Of a stretch of DNA of 64,000 bases, positions 26,599-35,075 are shown one piece after another. The stretch comes from Gemmata massiliana (GTDB taxonomy: Bacteria > Planctomycetota > Planctomycetia > Gemmatales > Gemmataceae), in NCBI RefSeq assembly GCF_901538265.1, contig NZ_LR593886.1, forward strand, positions 3,927,738 through 3,991,737, written 5' to 3'. The notes under the pieces were generated by a model. The model did no database searches, was not told the DNA's origin, and worked only from the letters and a program-made list of their open reading frames with translations. Every line of letters starts with the position of its first letter. Within the stretch, counting starts at the first letter, position 1. The position numbers and the translations under genes are program-made.

Positions 26599-27152
26599 CA
26601 GTTCGCCGCGGTGTTGTGGACGTGACAGGTGCCGAGCCGGACCCCATCAAGGCACAGCGCCAGAGTTTCGGGGTCTGCACCGACCGGGAAGAGGTCAACC
26701 CCGCCTCGAATACGGTCCGCGAGCGAACCCGATCGGTGCCCGGAGAGGGCGGTCAGAAACGTCGCAAAATCGTCGGCTGGGGCCATAGATTTAGCGAGTG
26801 CCACAGCGGAGAAATCGATGTGAAGACCGCGCCGAGGCGAGAACACCGTGGCGCTGACGAATAGCACTTCCGATTCGCTGGCGCCCTCCATCGTTAGAAG
26901 GGCAGCCAGGGCGCGAAGAGCATAGCTCGCACGTTCGTCATCGGTCGCAATGATCCAGTGCGATCGGTTATTGATCGCGGCCCGAAGACGAGCCAATTGG
27001 CCTTTGGCTCTGGAGGTAACAGTAGGATCCACAGGTGAGCGTCCTTTGGCTGCTCGGTTGCGAAACTCCAGACCCACGTGGGACCAGAAAATTCGCGGGT
27101 TACGCGCGGCGCGATCCGTCGGCCCGTGTGCGTGAACCCGGTACTCAATCAC
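26598..27152 (-). CDS. hypothetical protein upstream of primase
   Basis: This 184-residue protein reads MIEYRVHAHGPTDRAARNPR. It contains 'GQLARLRAAINNRSHWIIAT', 'LRALAALLTMEGASESEVLF' and 'SLADRIRGGVDLFPVGADPE'. No family is recognised. It overlaps the primase start by one base and the excisionase-like stop by 4 bases, so it is part of the replication operon. Confidence 0.65.
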   Translation of the reverse strand: MIEYRVHAHGPTDRAARNPRIFWSHVGLEFRNRAAKGRSPVDPTVTSRAKGQLARLRAAINNRSHWIIATDDERASYALRALAALLTMEGASESEVLFVSATVFSPRRGLHIDFSAVALAKSMAPADDFATFLTALSGHRSGSLADRIRGGVDLFPVGADPETLALCLDGVRLGTCHVHNTAAN

Positions 27153-27376
27153 CCCCGATTGAGTACCGTGCCGGTTGCGAGTAAAGACCGGAGGGCGTTC
27201 CGCCCGATCAGCCGGCGCTTGCCGAGTTTGACGTAGGGCAATTCCCCGTTACCCATGCGACGGTAGAGCTCGGTGCGAGTGAGGCCGCAGAACTTGGACG
27301 CCTCGGCGATGGTCAACGCGCCGTCGGCTACCAGTTCCGCCACCTTGTCTTCCACGGCATCATGCTGAGCGCTCAT
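27149..27376 (-). CDS. excisionase-family / MerR-like HTH protein
   Basis: The 75-residue protein has 'LTIAEASKFCGLTRTELYRR' then 'MGNGELPYVKLGKRRLIGRN', the winged helix of HTH_17/excisionase proteins. It would bend att DNA or control integration polarity and is the first gene of the leftward operon. The 27377-27480 gap to the divergent gene probably holds both promoters; TACTAT at 27419-27424 is a possible -10 for the rightward gene. Confidence 0.8.
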   Translation of the reverse strand: MSAQHDAVEDKVAELVADGALTIAEASKFCGLTRTELYRRMGNGELPYVKLGKRRLIGRNALRSLLATGTVLNRG

Positions 27377-27480
27377 TTTTCTCCCTCAATTACGGCTGGA
27401 CGTTCCCGAACCGAAGGGTACTATACAGTAACTTTGAAATCGTACACGTAGCCAGTTCCGTAACAGGAGAATTTTTCCGT

Positions 27481-28611
27481 ATGGTGCCTTCACTAACAGA
27501 CTTCGGCTTCGTGGCACTCGTTCCGGAGAACGGATTTCGCTGGATGTCACAGGCGGACCTGGAAGTAAGGTCCGTGAAACGCACTACTACAAGACACGCT
27601 TTCGTGATGGTGGATCAGGAGCCAAGTGACCTCGGGGCGCTACTGGTAAACCCCAAGCCAAAAAGCAACACGGTCAGAAGGTCCCCATGCGAGGATCGGG
27701 CATTATTCCAGGAGTTCGCCAGTCTGGATGCGACGAATGTTGATTCGCTATTAGCATTTTCCAACGAGCACGGAATGCTTGGATTTGGGACACCAGTCTA
27801 TTGCGAATTAACGCGTCCGGCCGATGCGTTGCGATGTAGCGAATCGCGCGACCCTATTACGGGCGAGACCGTGGGATACCTGCAAGCGGAAACGCATGCC
27901 GACTGGACTCACGCGATCGCGAAAATGCGAGTCGCCGTGAGCGTGTTGCGCGCAATCAACGCGCCGGGACAAGCGGGAGAGGAAAAAGAGCTGACGAAAC
28001 TGTTCAGCTGGCAATCAATAGACGTAGATCAAAGATACCCTGACGATCGTCCAGGGCACTGGATGGTCGATACTCACCCCAGTCTTCCAATTCCTAATAT
28101 CAAAGAATTTAACAGGGAGGCGACTGATCGTATCTGGGGGTATGTTACGCACGATATCTTATCAGAATTTGAAACCATTCAGACTGTTTCAAAAGTGTGG
28201 ATTGCAGATGAGATCAACAGGCATCTTAACGGCAAAGCAAGTCCGAAGATCAAGTTAGAAGGCGGGGGGCGTATTAGGGAGTATCTTCAGTGCTCCACTC
28301 TGTTAGCCGCGATGTGGTCGCAAGTCTATAGCGCGTTCACCGGTGGCAAGAGGTACGAGCAGTGCAAGGGATGTGGGAAGTGGTTCGAGGTTTCCAACGA
28401 GCGCGGCGGGCGCACGGTCCGCGCGATGTACTGCGGAGATGCGTGCCGGGTGCGAAGCTACCGGGCAAGGCGAGACCAAGCCGCGACCCTGGCAGGGGAA
28501 GGACTGAGCGCAAAGGAGATCGTTGAGCGGTTCCAGAGCGAAGGCCATGAGGCGGATCTGGCAACCGTTAAGAAGTGGGTGAAGCCTTCAACCAAACGCA
28601 AAGGAAAGTAG
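27481..28611 (+). CDS. Zn-finger protein adjacent to integrase
   Basis: The C-terminal part of this 376-residue protein reads 'KRYEQCKGCGKWFEVSN', then 'AMYCGDACRVRSYRARRDQA', a CGNR-like four-cysteine zinc site. A short HTH-like tail follows ('LSAKEIVERFQSEGHEADLA'). The N-terminal 250 residues are unrecognised. It is less GC-rich than its neighbours between 27481 and 28300. It ends 2 bases before the integrase start and likely shares its transcript, suggesting a role in DNA binding or lysogeny. Confidence 0.75.
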   Translation: MVPSLTDFGFVALVPENGFRWMSQADLEVRSVKRTTTRHAFVMVDQEPSDLGALLVNPKPKSNTVRRSPCEDRALFQEFASLDATNVDSLLAFSNEHGMLGFGTPVYCELTRPADALRCSESRDPITGETVGYLQAETHADWTHAIAKMRVAVSVLRAINAPGQAGEEKELTKLFSWQSIDVDQRYPDDRPGHWMVDTHPSLPIPNIKEFNREATDRIWGYVTHDILSEFETIQTVSKVWIADEINRHLNGKASPKIKLEGGGRIREYLQCSTLLAAMWSQVYSAFTGGKRYEQCKGCGKWFEVSNERGGRTVRAMYCGDACRVRSYRARRDQAATLAGEGLSAKEIVERFQSEGHEADLATVKKWVKPSTKRKGK

Positions 28612-28613
28612 GC

Positions 28614-29810
28614 ATGGCACGCAAGACGGCAAAATCCCGCCGCGGTCGAGGTGAGGGCGGTATCCGCTTCCGTGAGGAGAAGAACCTGTGGGAAGCCCGG
28701 CTGTCGCTCGGATACGGGCCGGACGGGAAGCGTGTGCGGAAGACGGTGTACGGCGCGGATAAGGCCGAGGTGTCGGAGAAGCTCCGGAAGCTCCAAGCCG
28801 ACCACGACGCGGGCCGACTGGTCGAAACGGAGGAGATCACGACCCGTGAGTACCTGACGCGCTGGTTGAACAACACCGCGAAGGAATCGGTCGGGGTTGC
28901 GACCTGGGAGCGTTACCGGCAGCTCGTCGAGATCTACCTCGTGCCGATCCTTGGCGGGGTGAAGTTGCACAAGCTCCGCCCGCTCCACGTCGAGCAGTGC
29001 TACGCGGCGATGAAAGATGGCACCGCGGACCGGAAACCCGCAGGTGCCGATACTCGGAAGTCCGCCGGCGTGATCCTGTCGGCCGCGCTCAAGCACGCGG
29101 TGCAGATGAAGCTCATCCCGCACAACCCGGCCGCGGACGTGAAGAAGGCGAAGCCCGCAGTCCGGGAGATGGCCTTCCTGACGCAACCGCAAGCGAAGCG
29201 GTGGCTCACGACCGCGAAGCGTAACCAGAACTACGCCCTCTTTGCGGCCGCCCTCGGGTCCGGCGCGCGACAGGGGGAGTTGCTGGGACTCACGTGGCCG
29301 GATCTGGACCTCGAACGCGGGACGCTGGACGTGCGGCGGGCGCTCGCCCAGGTGAAGGGGAAGTTCATCCTGAAGGAACCGAAGTCGCGCACCAGCCGGC
29401 GAACGATCACGCTCCCGACGTTCGCCGTGGACGCGCTTCGCGATCACCGGGCCGCGGCTCTGAAGGGCGGGAGAATCACCGGGCCGGTTTTCTGTACGCG
29501 AACGATGGGGTATCTGGACCGAAAAAACGTCCTGCGCGCGTGCCGCACGATCACGACCCGAACCAACGAGGCGGAGCAGGGCAGGGCGGTTGCCTCGAAC
29601 GAACAGCCGGACCTGATTCCCCAATCGCTACGGTTTCACGATCTGCGCCACACACACGCGACCGGCCTGATCGCGGCCGGGAGTTCGATCAAAGCCATTT
29701 CCCGCCGACTCGGGCACAGCGACATTTCGATCACGCTGAAGGTGTACGGCCACCTGCTCCCCGACGATGACGAAAAACTCGCGGGACAGGCCAACGCCCT
29801 TTTCGGGTGA
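28614..29810 (+). CDS. tyrosine recombinase / site-specific integrase
   Basis: Start at 28614 (MARKTAKSRRGRGEGGIRF), just after the upstream stop with an AAGGAAAG ribosome site. It has an arm-binding AP2-like N-terminus, a SAM-like core-binding domain (about 75-165) and a catalytic domain with R ('GSGARQGELLGLTW'), H-x-x-R ('FHDLRHTHATGL'), H ('LGHSDISITLKVY') and the terminal Y. All catalytic residues are present in 398 residues. It ends 98 bases from the 3' end of tRNA-Val, the usual place for an integrase using that tRNA as attachment site. Confidence 0.95.
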   Translation: MARKTAKSRRGRGEGGIRFREEKNLWEARLSLGYGPDGKRVRKTVYGADKAEVSEKLRKLQADHDAGRLVETEEITTREYLTRWLNNTAKESVGVATWERYRQLVEIYLVPILGGVKLHKLRPLHVEQCYAAMKDGTADRKPAGADTRKSAGVILSAALKHAVQMKLIPHNPAADVKKAKPAVREMAFLTQPQAKRWLTTAKRNQNYALFAAALGSGARQGELLGLTWPDLDLERGTLDVRRALAQVKGKFILKEPKSRTSRRTITLPTFAVDALRDHRAAALKGGRITGPVFCTRTMGYLDRKNVLRACRTITTRTNEAEQGRAVASNEQPDLIPQSLRFHDLRHTHATGLIAAGSSIKAISRRLGHSDISITLKVYGHLLPDDDEKLAGQANALFG

Positions 29811-29865
29811 GATTGGGCGTACATTGGGCGTACAGCGGTCAAAAACGAGCTTCCGGCTGAAAACG

Positions 29866-29901
29866 ACAAGAGCCGTAAACCCTTCGGTTTACGGCTCTTG
29901 T
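29866..29901. terminator. 16-bp stem-loop terminator
   Basis: ACAAGAGCCGTAAACC (29866-29881) pairs perfectly with 29886-29901 around a CTTC loop. It lies between the integrase and the oppositely oriented tRNA-Val, so it can serve as a bidirectional terminator. Confidence 0.8.
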
Positions 29902-29907
29902 GTCGAG

Positions 29908-29981
29908 TGCGCGTTACTGGACTTGAACCAGTGACCCCCACAATGTCAATGTGGTACTCTAGCCAACTGAGCTAAACGCGC
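29908..29981 (-). tRNA. tRNA-Val(GAC)
   Basis: On the minus strand the 7-bp acceptor GCGCGTT pairs with AACGCGC. The D-arm is TAGCTCAGTTGGCTAGA, the anticodon arm CCACA-TTGACAT-TGTGG gives GAC, and the T-arm is CTGG-TTCAAGT-CCAG. Discriminator A at 29908; CCA is not encoded. Likely attachment site of the 20.8-29.8 kb element, though no second copy of its 3' end was found in the window. Confidence 0.95.
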
Positions 29982-30131
29982 ATTTACTAGGATTTCCAGG
30001 ATTTTGTTGCGGCTAGCGCTTCTTCTCAACTGTCCTTTACACCCACTACTACACCCGTCAGCCTCTGGAGCCGTAGTTGTTTGTTGTCGCAAACGGCCAC
30101 CGATACGCCTACACCCGGATCAGGGGTCGAC

Positions 30132-31338
30132 GTGTCTAAGAAGGATTCTACACCCGCACCATCTGATGACAAGCCTCCGAAACCGAACAAGCCATACCCG
30201 GATTTCCCGCTCTTTCCCCCCCCATACTGCCGGGGTGTGGGCGAAGAAGATCCACGGCAAGATGCACTATTTCGGTTCGTGGGGCGATCCCGACGGTTCA
30301 CTCAAGAAGTCCCTCGCGGAGCAGGACGCGCTTCACTCGGGCCGCAAGCAGCGGGAGAGCGTCGAGGGGTACGCCGTTAAAACGCTCTGCAACGACTTCC
30401 CGAACGCGAAGCAGGCGCTCATCGATTCGGGCGAACTCACCCGGCGCTCCTGGCAGAATTACAAAGAGATGTGCGAGATCGTGATCGAGAAGGTGGGCAA
30501 GGCGCGGCTCGCGGCGGACCTGGACCCGGACGACTTCGCGGCGCTGAGAACGGCGGTGGTAGCGAAAGGGTGGGGAGTCGTGACCCTCGGCAACTGCGTT
30601 CAGCGCGTCCGGGTGCTGTTCAGGTTCGCCTTCGACAACGGGCCACCGACCGGCCCGTCCGGTACGGGCAGAGCTTCAAGGTGCCGTCCCGGAAGACCGT
30701 GCATATCGACCGCGCGAAGAAGGGGCCAAAGATGTTCAGCGCCGCAGAGGTGCGCGCGTCAACGGCGGGACCGTATCCGGTGCGGCCGGCTCCAAGACCG
30801 TGCGCGTCGGGCCGGTGATGCGGGCAATGCTGCTCGGGATCAACTGCGGGTTCGGGAGCGCGGACTGCGGGCGCCTCACGCGCGCACGTGGACCTCGACG
30901 CCGGGATGATCGATTACCCGCACCCAAAGACCGGCATCCCGCGGTGGTGCGCTCTCTAGGCCGGAAACCGTGGCCGCGCTCCGGGACGCTTTGGCCGTTC
31001 GTCCCGCGCCAAAGCTCCGGCCGACGAGGCGCTCATCTTCATCACGAAGTACGGGCTGCGTGGGCCAAGGACACGGCCGATCAGACCCAATCGAAGGAGT
31101 TCAGCAAGCTACTCAAGGCGCTCGGGTTCAACGGCCGCAGCGGGCTCGGGTTCTACACTCTGCGGCGCACGTTCCGCATCGTGGCCGACGAGGCCAAGGA
31201 TCAGCCGACCGCTGATTACATCATGGAGCACGAGTCCGGGCGCATGTCGAGTGTGTACCGCAAAACGATCAGCGACGAGCGCCTCAAGGCCGTCAGCGAC
31301 TTCGTGCGCAAGTGGGTGTTCGGAAAGAAGGAACGATG
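30132..31338 (+). pseudogene. frameshifted tyrosine integrase
   Basis: From the GTG at 30132, 'KPYPDFPLFP' runs into a C8 tract near 30219. The next frame then continues the protein as 'GVWAKKIHGKMHYFGSWGDP' to 'VLFRFAFDNG'. Further shifts near 30650 and 30880 separate 'GQSFKVPSRKTVHIDRAKKG', 'VMRAMLLGINCGFG', 'DAGMIDYPHPKTGIPRW' and the catalytic end 'YTLRRTFRIVADEAKDQP', 'MSSVYRKTISDERLKAVSDF'. This is a Gemmata-type integrase broken in at least three places. In the catalytic box, TLRHTF has become TLRRTF. Confidence 0.85.
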
Positions 31339-31379
31339 GGTTCGCTGCGCCGCAGATCGGTCGGCGCAGCGAACCCATC
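31335..31379. terminator. 17-bp stem-loop at the integrase relic end
   Basis: GATGGGTTCGCTGCGCC (31335-31351) pairs perfectly with 31363-31379 around an 11-nt loop. It lies at the C-terminal end of the integrase remnant. Confidence 0.65.
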
Positions 31380-31829
31380 CGAACGGAGTAACCCGAGATC
31401 TTCCCGTAGATCATTCCCGGACGCCAAATCTGCTCGCGTCAACCACCGGCTGAACCAGAACCCGCGCCCGCAGGAGACCGCGACGCGCGCGGCTACGGCC
31501 GCCGATTTTGGGCTCGTGCCTAGGCCGTTGCCCGCTTCGTACCCGAGCACCGCGGCCGACGTGCCGAACATGAACAGGCCGAACCCCAGCCCCGCCCGCA
31601 GGTACCCCATCAATACCGACGGCCAATTCAGCCGTTTCCGGACCCCGACGAACCCGAACTCGGCTTGCTTCACCTTACCCAGCGGAGTCACCGTTCCGAC
31701 CTCCGGCTGAGCGCTTTCGATCACGACGTAAGAGCGCAGCGGAAGGGTGGGCACTCAGTACAGAACAGATAGAAAAAACACCTTTGCGATGTGTGCGACA
31801 CCCGGCACCTGGCGGGCCTTACCGTACCG
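31380..31829. other. intergenic between two relics, no firm gene
   Basis: A minus-strand frame from 31754 encodes a hydrophobic stretch ('VLMGYLRAGLGFGLFMFGTS') but continues through the hairpin and antisense to the integrase relic. It may be the start of a small membrane protein gene cut short, or chance. Nothing else is seen. Confidence 0.3.
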
Positions 31830-32300
31830 ACTCCACCTGTGGATGACGAACATGGAACCTCGTTACGAGTGGGCGTCCACTCGCACCTGGGCCAGCACTG
31901 TCCGGGGCGTACGCGGTCACCCGGTGGCACCCGGCACCGCCCCGGCTCCCGCGCAGGCACTTGCCGTCCAGAGCCCCGGGCGCCCGGGGCGAGGCACGCA
32001 CCGATCCACCGGGTGAGGGCCGCTTCGAGTTGCTGGGGCCGAACCGGGACCGGGTGGACGCGGCCGGTGTCTGACCGCGCCGGAACCCGAGCGCGCGGGC
32101 CAACGGGTGCCCGTGTTGGCGCCCGAACCGGGCGATCCCCCGGAGGCTCGTGCGCCCCATCCGCACCACCAACGTGACCAACCCGAGCACCGCCGGGAGC
32201 GGGTGGATCGGACCTTGCAACCCACACGGGTCGGGAACCGGTCGCCAATTCGTCGTACAAGGAACGCGCGGGCGTTGGGCACCTCCACCCGGAAGACGGC
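31830..32300 (-). pseudogene. ISAs1-family transposase remnant
   Basis: Pieces of the N-terminal ISAs1 (H-repeat) transposase appear in different minus frames: 'IHPLPAVLGLVTLVVRMGRT', 'SLRGIARFGRQHGHPLARAL', 'GFRRGQTPAAST', 'LEAALTRWIGACL', 'GALDGKCLRGSRGG' and 'VTAYAPDS'. The DGK motif carries the first catalytic Asp. Frame changes between the pieces and the absence of the C-terminal half show a dead, truncated copy. Confidence 0.75.
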
Positions 32301-32429
32301 TCCATCTACCCAACAAACCTACACACACCGAGGTGAGATCGGGAACGGCCCTGGAGAAGCACGTCCAAGCAGTATGGGTTGACGTCGCTTTCCCCTGTCC
32401 TATAAAAGCAACGTGCTTTCAAACGGTAC

Positions 32430-32502
32430 GGGCAGTTAGCTCAGTTGGTAGAGCGAGCGACTGAAAATCGCTAGGTCCCCGGTTCAACCCCGGGACTGCC
32501 CA
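32430..32502 (+). tRNA. tRNA-Phe(GAA)
   Basis: GGGCAGT acceptor, D-arm TAGCTCAGTTGGTAGAGC, anticodon arm AGCGA-CTGAAAA-TCGCT giving GAA, variable AGGTC, T-arm CCCGG-TTCAACC-CCGGG, and 3' ACTGCCC-A. CCA is not encoded. Its 3' half is the left copy of a 48-bp direct repeat, so it is the attachment site of the prophage and remains intact after integration. Confidence 0.97.
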
Positions 32503-32505
32503 CTA
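32458..32505 (+). repeat. attL, 48-bp core (3' half of tRNA-Phe)
   Basis: The block begins CGACTGAAAATCGC, includes the anticodon, T-arm and acceptor 3' strand, and ends GCCCACTA. It is identical over 48 bp to 56251-56298. Flanking bases differ on both sides (G versus T before, A versus G after), so the repeat limits are exact. Confidence 0.97.
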
Positions 32506-32538
32506 AACACAACCCCTGGTTTTGCCAGGGGTTGTGTT
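32506..32538. terminator. 14-bp stem-loop after tRNA-Phe
   Basis: AACACAACCCCTGG (32506-32519) pairs perfectly with 32525-32538 around TTTTG and is followed by a GTTTT stretch. It lies directly inside attL and would terminate the tRNA-Phe transcript. Confidence 0.75.
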
Positions 32539-32574
32539 GTTTTCAGAAACGCCAAATCCGTCCCCCACCAAACC

Positions 32575-32629
32575 AAAATCCCCTACTATTCCCCCACTAA
32601 ACGGGAACAACGGGGCACAAATCGGAACA
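32575..32629 (+). repeat. 55-bp subterminal repeat, left copy
   Basis: Matches 56113-56167 with three mismatches (AAAATCCC..ACTATTCCCCCACT at its start). The right copy encodes the integrase C-terminus; the left copy is outside any gene. Candidate integrase arm site, or a duplicated integrase tail. Confidence 0.85.
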
Positions 32630-32845
32630 CGGGCGAACCCGGTGGCTTACTCCCAAAGTGTCCGAAACCGCAAATAGACGGTTAAAACCGAGTAGATACA
32701 GATGGATAGGCAAGTGGGGAGAAAAAGGAAAATATCCGCAAAGCCTTATAAGAAACGATCTTACGTGGAAAAACGTGCGGTTTTGAAGGGGGCGAAGGTA
32801 GCTTGAGAGCGCAAATCACGGTAAACTTGTCTTGAGCAAATGAAA

Positions 32846-32878
32846 AGGGGTGGAGGTGTCATTACCACCTCCACCCCT
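32846..32878. terminator. 13-bp GC-rich stem-loop
   Basis: AGGGGTGGAGGTG (32846-32858) pairs with CACCTCCACCCCT (32866-32878) around a 7-nt loop. No T-run follows. Confidence 0.45.
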
Positions 32879-33449
32879 GTGAGGAAAGTGCGCCATGGTG
32901 GCTCACTCCTCACTCATTGCCGATCCCCGCAAAAGGAGCAGCAATGCTTCGAAAGTACCTCTACGGACTGATGTCTACCTGCTACTATTTATTAGCTTGT
33001 GTGCACGTCAGGAACGCCACAGAATGCACTGTACTTTTGGTCATGTCAATGACATGCCTTTCAATGGCAGTGCAGGACCACTCAGCTGAGTAGGGCTCGG
33101 TTGTGCTTTTTGCCTTAGTGGTGTTGAAGGGACTCAGCACCGCAAGTATGTGTCTTACATACATAGACACTATACCCGTCACCGTCCTGCCTGTACAACG
33201 TGTACCCTACCACAGTAGTACCCACTACCAATCACTTCTAGCTGCGTCAGCGACATAACCCATTTCAGAACAGGCACTTGCAGCCATCACTCTCTGCTCG
33301 TAAAGGTCCGTGATTTTTCCGTTTTTTAAAAATCCTGTCGTCCCGGATCGGCGGACTCTTCACTTTGGGTAAGTCAGTACCCCAAAATTCCCCATCCTGC
33401 GGCTGCCCAATCTTTGACTAAATCAACACCGGCAGCGGCTGCCACCGAT

Positions 33450-33534
33450 GTTCAATTTGAACACCAAAGCAGGCAATCTGGAGCTTCCGAGAACTGTGCA
33501 CGGTGCACAGCTCAAGTTGCCGTTCAATTTGAAC
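33450..33534. promoter_or_regulatory. cluster of three palindromes, operator-like
   Basis: GTTCAATTTGAAC occurs at 33450-33462 and again at 33522-33534. Between them CTGTGCAC-G-GTGCACAG (33494-33510) is a perfect 8+1+8 palindrome. Paired identical palindromes 72 bp apart suggest dimeric repressor sites at the left prophage end. No promoter was identified with certainty. Confidence 0.45.
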
Positions 33535-33582
33535 GAAGCTTGAGCGACTGCCTTGCCTGAAGTGAAATCGTTAACTTCTGGT

Positions 33583-33608
33583 TTGCTCCGCCCACGTGGG
33601 CGGAGCAA
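33583..33608. terminator. 26-bp perfect palindrome
   Basis: TTGCTCCGCCCAC followed by its exact reverse complement with no spacer. It could be a terminator hairpin for leftward or rightward transcripts, or a protein site. A second 26-bp palindrome of different sequence lies at 54370-54395. Confidence 0.55.
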
Positions 33609-33873
33609 GACAATCTTATTTATTTGGATATTAATTTTGAGAAAATTACGCAATTGGCGCAACATGTGCTCATTGCGAGGCGACGGCTGACGTTGTTTTG
33701 GGCTATTTTCAACAGTTCCGAGTTGGCAACAAAAAGGTCGCATCATCTCTTCCCAGAAAATCAGCAAATCGCCCGTTCTGAGGTATTGCCTCAACCGGAA
33801 GGTGTATAAGATCAAGACGCGATTCTTAATTTCGTCAAGATGACGGAACAATCGCGGAACTCACGAGACAACT

Positions 33874-34095
33874 ATGACTGAACATGCAGAGCACATCAAA
33901 CTTGATGCCGAACCACTGCTGTCGGTTGGGCAACGAGTGCGACATGCGGCGACTTGGCGAAAAGGAGTGGTCGTAGCAATCGCCAATACTGACCCAAGTC
34001 GTGGAGAGGACCGCTACCGCGTCCGCTGGTACGACTGGAAGAGGTCAGAACCCGTCACCAACGACATCGGCAGATTCTTCCTCGATCCGATTTAG
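33874..34095 (+). CDS. early-module protein A1 (SH3/Tudor-like small protein)
   Basis: This 73-residue protein has 'LLSVGQRVRHAATWRKGVVV' and 'YRVRWYDWKRSEPV', a pattern of short strands around a G-V-V turn like SH3-barrel or Tudor-type small domains. It is a diverged paralogue of the protein at 34560-34769 ('RVGDRVRHSESDATGVIASV'). It is the first gene of an A1-B1-A2-B2 arrangement. Function unknown. Confidence 0.65.
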   Translation: MTEHAEHIKLDAEPLLSVGQRVRHAATWRKGVVVAIANTDPSRGEDRYRVRWYDWKRSEPVTNDIGRFFLDPI

Positions 34096-34337
34096 ACCGC
34101 CCTTCACGAGCACTTCCGTTGCCCCACTGGAGTTTACCTGTGGGGCAATTTTGCGAACTGAAAGTCACTGCAAAAATTCTGCGCGAACCTCTCTGCCCAT
34201 TCTCTTGTCAGCGAAACCCCGACAGCTACACCGTGGACGTGGCACTACAGTAGTGTTTACTCTGGCAAAATTAGTTTTCAGCCCCGCGCAACCGGCTAGA
34301 ATGAGAAAAACGCACAATCGTTCCACCAGGTGGGACA

Positions 34338-34547
34338 ATGACTTACTACCTTGTCGAAGAGCCAGCAGGTACGTTCAAGTTCAGCCGCAGCCTACCGGTC
34401 GGCATCGTTTCCGCCGACACAATTCGGATAGTAACCTTCGATTCCCCAACTATCGTGCCCCCGGAAGGCAAGTTGACGTTTCAAGAATACCTGGAATTTC
34501 TAAACAACTTACCGGGCGGCACAAAATACAAGATTTCATCTTCCTGA
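34338..34547 (+). CDS. early-module protein B1
   Basis: The 69-residue MTYYLVEEPAGTFKFSRSLP protein contains 'GKLTFQEYLEFLNNLPGGTK'. It is a diverged copy of the protein at 34837-35043 (MQYYLIPKPSGKFVFRLELP, 'MTPEEIEKYLRSLPKGMALY'). An AGGTGGGA ribosome site precedes the ATG. No known family. It is small and soluble. Confidence 0.65.
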   Translation: MTYYLVEEPAGTFKFSRSLPVGIVSADTIRIVTFDSPTIVPPEGKLTFQEYLEFLNNLPGGTKYKISSS

Positions 34548-34559
34548 TTCCGAGTCGAA

Positions 34560-34769
34560 ATGAACGAGACTGACGAGCCGTTGCGAGTCGGTGACCGTGT
34601 GCGCCACTCGGAGTCAGATGCCACTGGCGTTATCGCGTCCGTGAACCTATTGCCCCCTGGAGCGGTCGGGCACGGATTCACATACCACGTCAATTGGAAC
34701 GGCGAATCCCACCCGAGAGCGGAAGGTGTCAGCCGACAAGAGTTGGTGTTACTCCCGTCTGAAAATTAG
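34560..34769 (+). CDS. early-module protein A2 (paralogue of A1)
   Basis: MNETDEPLRVGDRVRHSESD, 69 residues, with 'FTYHVNWNGESHPRAEGVSR'. The shared features with A1 are 'VG.RVRH', 'GV+.+' and 'Y.V.W'. It begins 12 bases after B1, which suggests co-transcription. Confidence 0.65.
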   Translation: MNETDEPLRVGDRVRHSESDATGVIASVNLLPPGAVGHGFTYHVNWNGESHPRAEGVSRQELVLLPSEN

Positions 34770-34836
34770 AGAAGCGATCGGCGCACGAAGTGCTTTCATT
34801 TGTCTGCCCAGAACGATCTGAGCAGAGGCTGGAGAG

Positions 34837-35043
34837 ATGCAGTATTACCTGATACCGAAACCGTCCGGGAAGTTCGTTTTCCGCCTTGAGTTGCCCATCG
34901 GTTTCGATCGCAAAACGCCCCTCAAGACGGTCCAAATAGACCCACAGTTCCGACCGCCAATTCACCAGATGACACCAGAGGAGATCGAAAAGTACCTTCG
35001 CTCGTTGCCGAAGGGAATGGCGCTGTACCGTTCCCCGATTTGA
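34837..35043 (+). CDS. early-module protein B2 (paralogue of B1)
   Basis: MQYYLIPKPSGKFVFRLELP, 68 residues; 'YYL..+P.G.F.F...LP+G' is shared with B1, and so is a C-terminal helix ending 'L..LP.G...Y'. A GGAGAG ribosome site precedes the ATG. Function unknown. Confidence 0.65.
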   Translation: MQYYLIPKPSGKFVFRLELPIGFDRKTPLKTVQIDPQFRPPIHQMTPEEIEKYLRSLPKGMALYRSPI

Positions 35044-35075
35044 CCCCACTTCTGTAACAGCACTGACAACCGTCC

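Larger units (their letters stand above)
32630..33873. other. 1.2-kb leftmost prophage region without a supported gene
   Basis: No frame here has a family match or consistent codon use. It holds several palindromes: a 13-bp stem at 32846-32878, two copies of GTTCAATTTGAAC, CTGTGCAC-G-GTGCACAG, and a 26-bp palindrome at 33583-33608. A 142-codon minus frame (33423-33851) crosses three of these palindromes and starts at TTG, so I do not call it. It may be a control region. Confidence 0.5.

Noticed and set aside
29908-29981. Search for a second tRNA-Val 3' copy marking the left end of the satellite-like element
   Set aside because: No second copy was seen by eye in the window, so no att pair is claimed.
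31293-31754. 153-codon minus frame with a hydrophobic segment
   Set aside because: Runs through a hairpin and antisense to the integrase relic; could be the head of a broken gene but not supportable.
33423-33851. 142-codon minus frame in the left prophage end
   Set aside because: Starts at TTG without a ribosome site and is crossed by several palindromes; composition looks non-coding.
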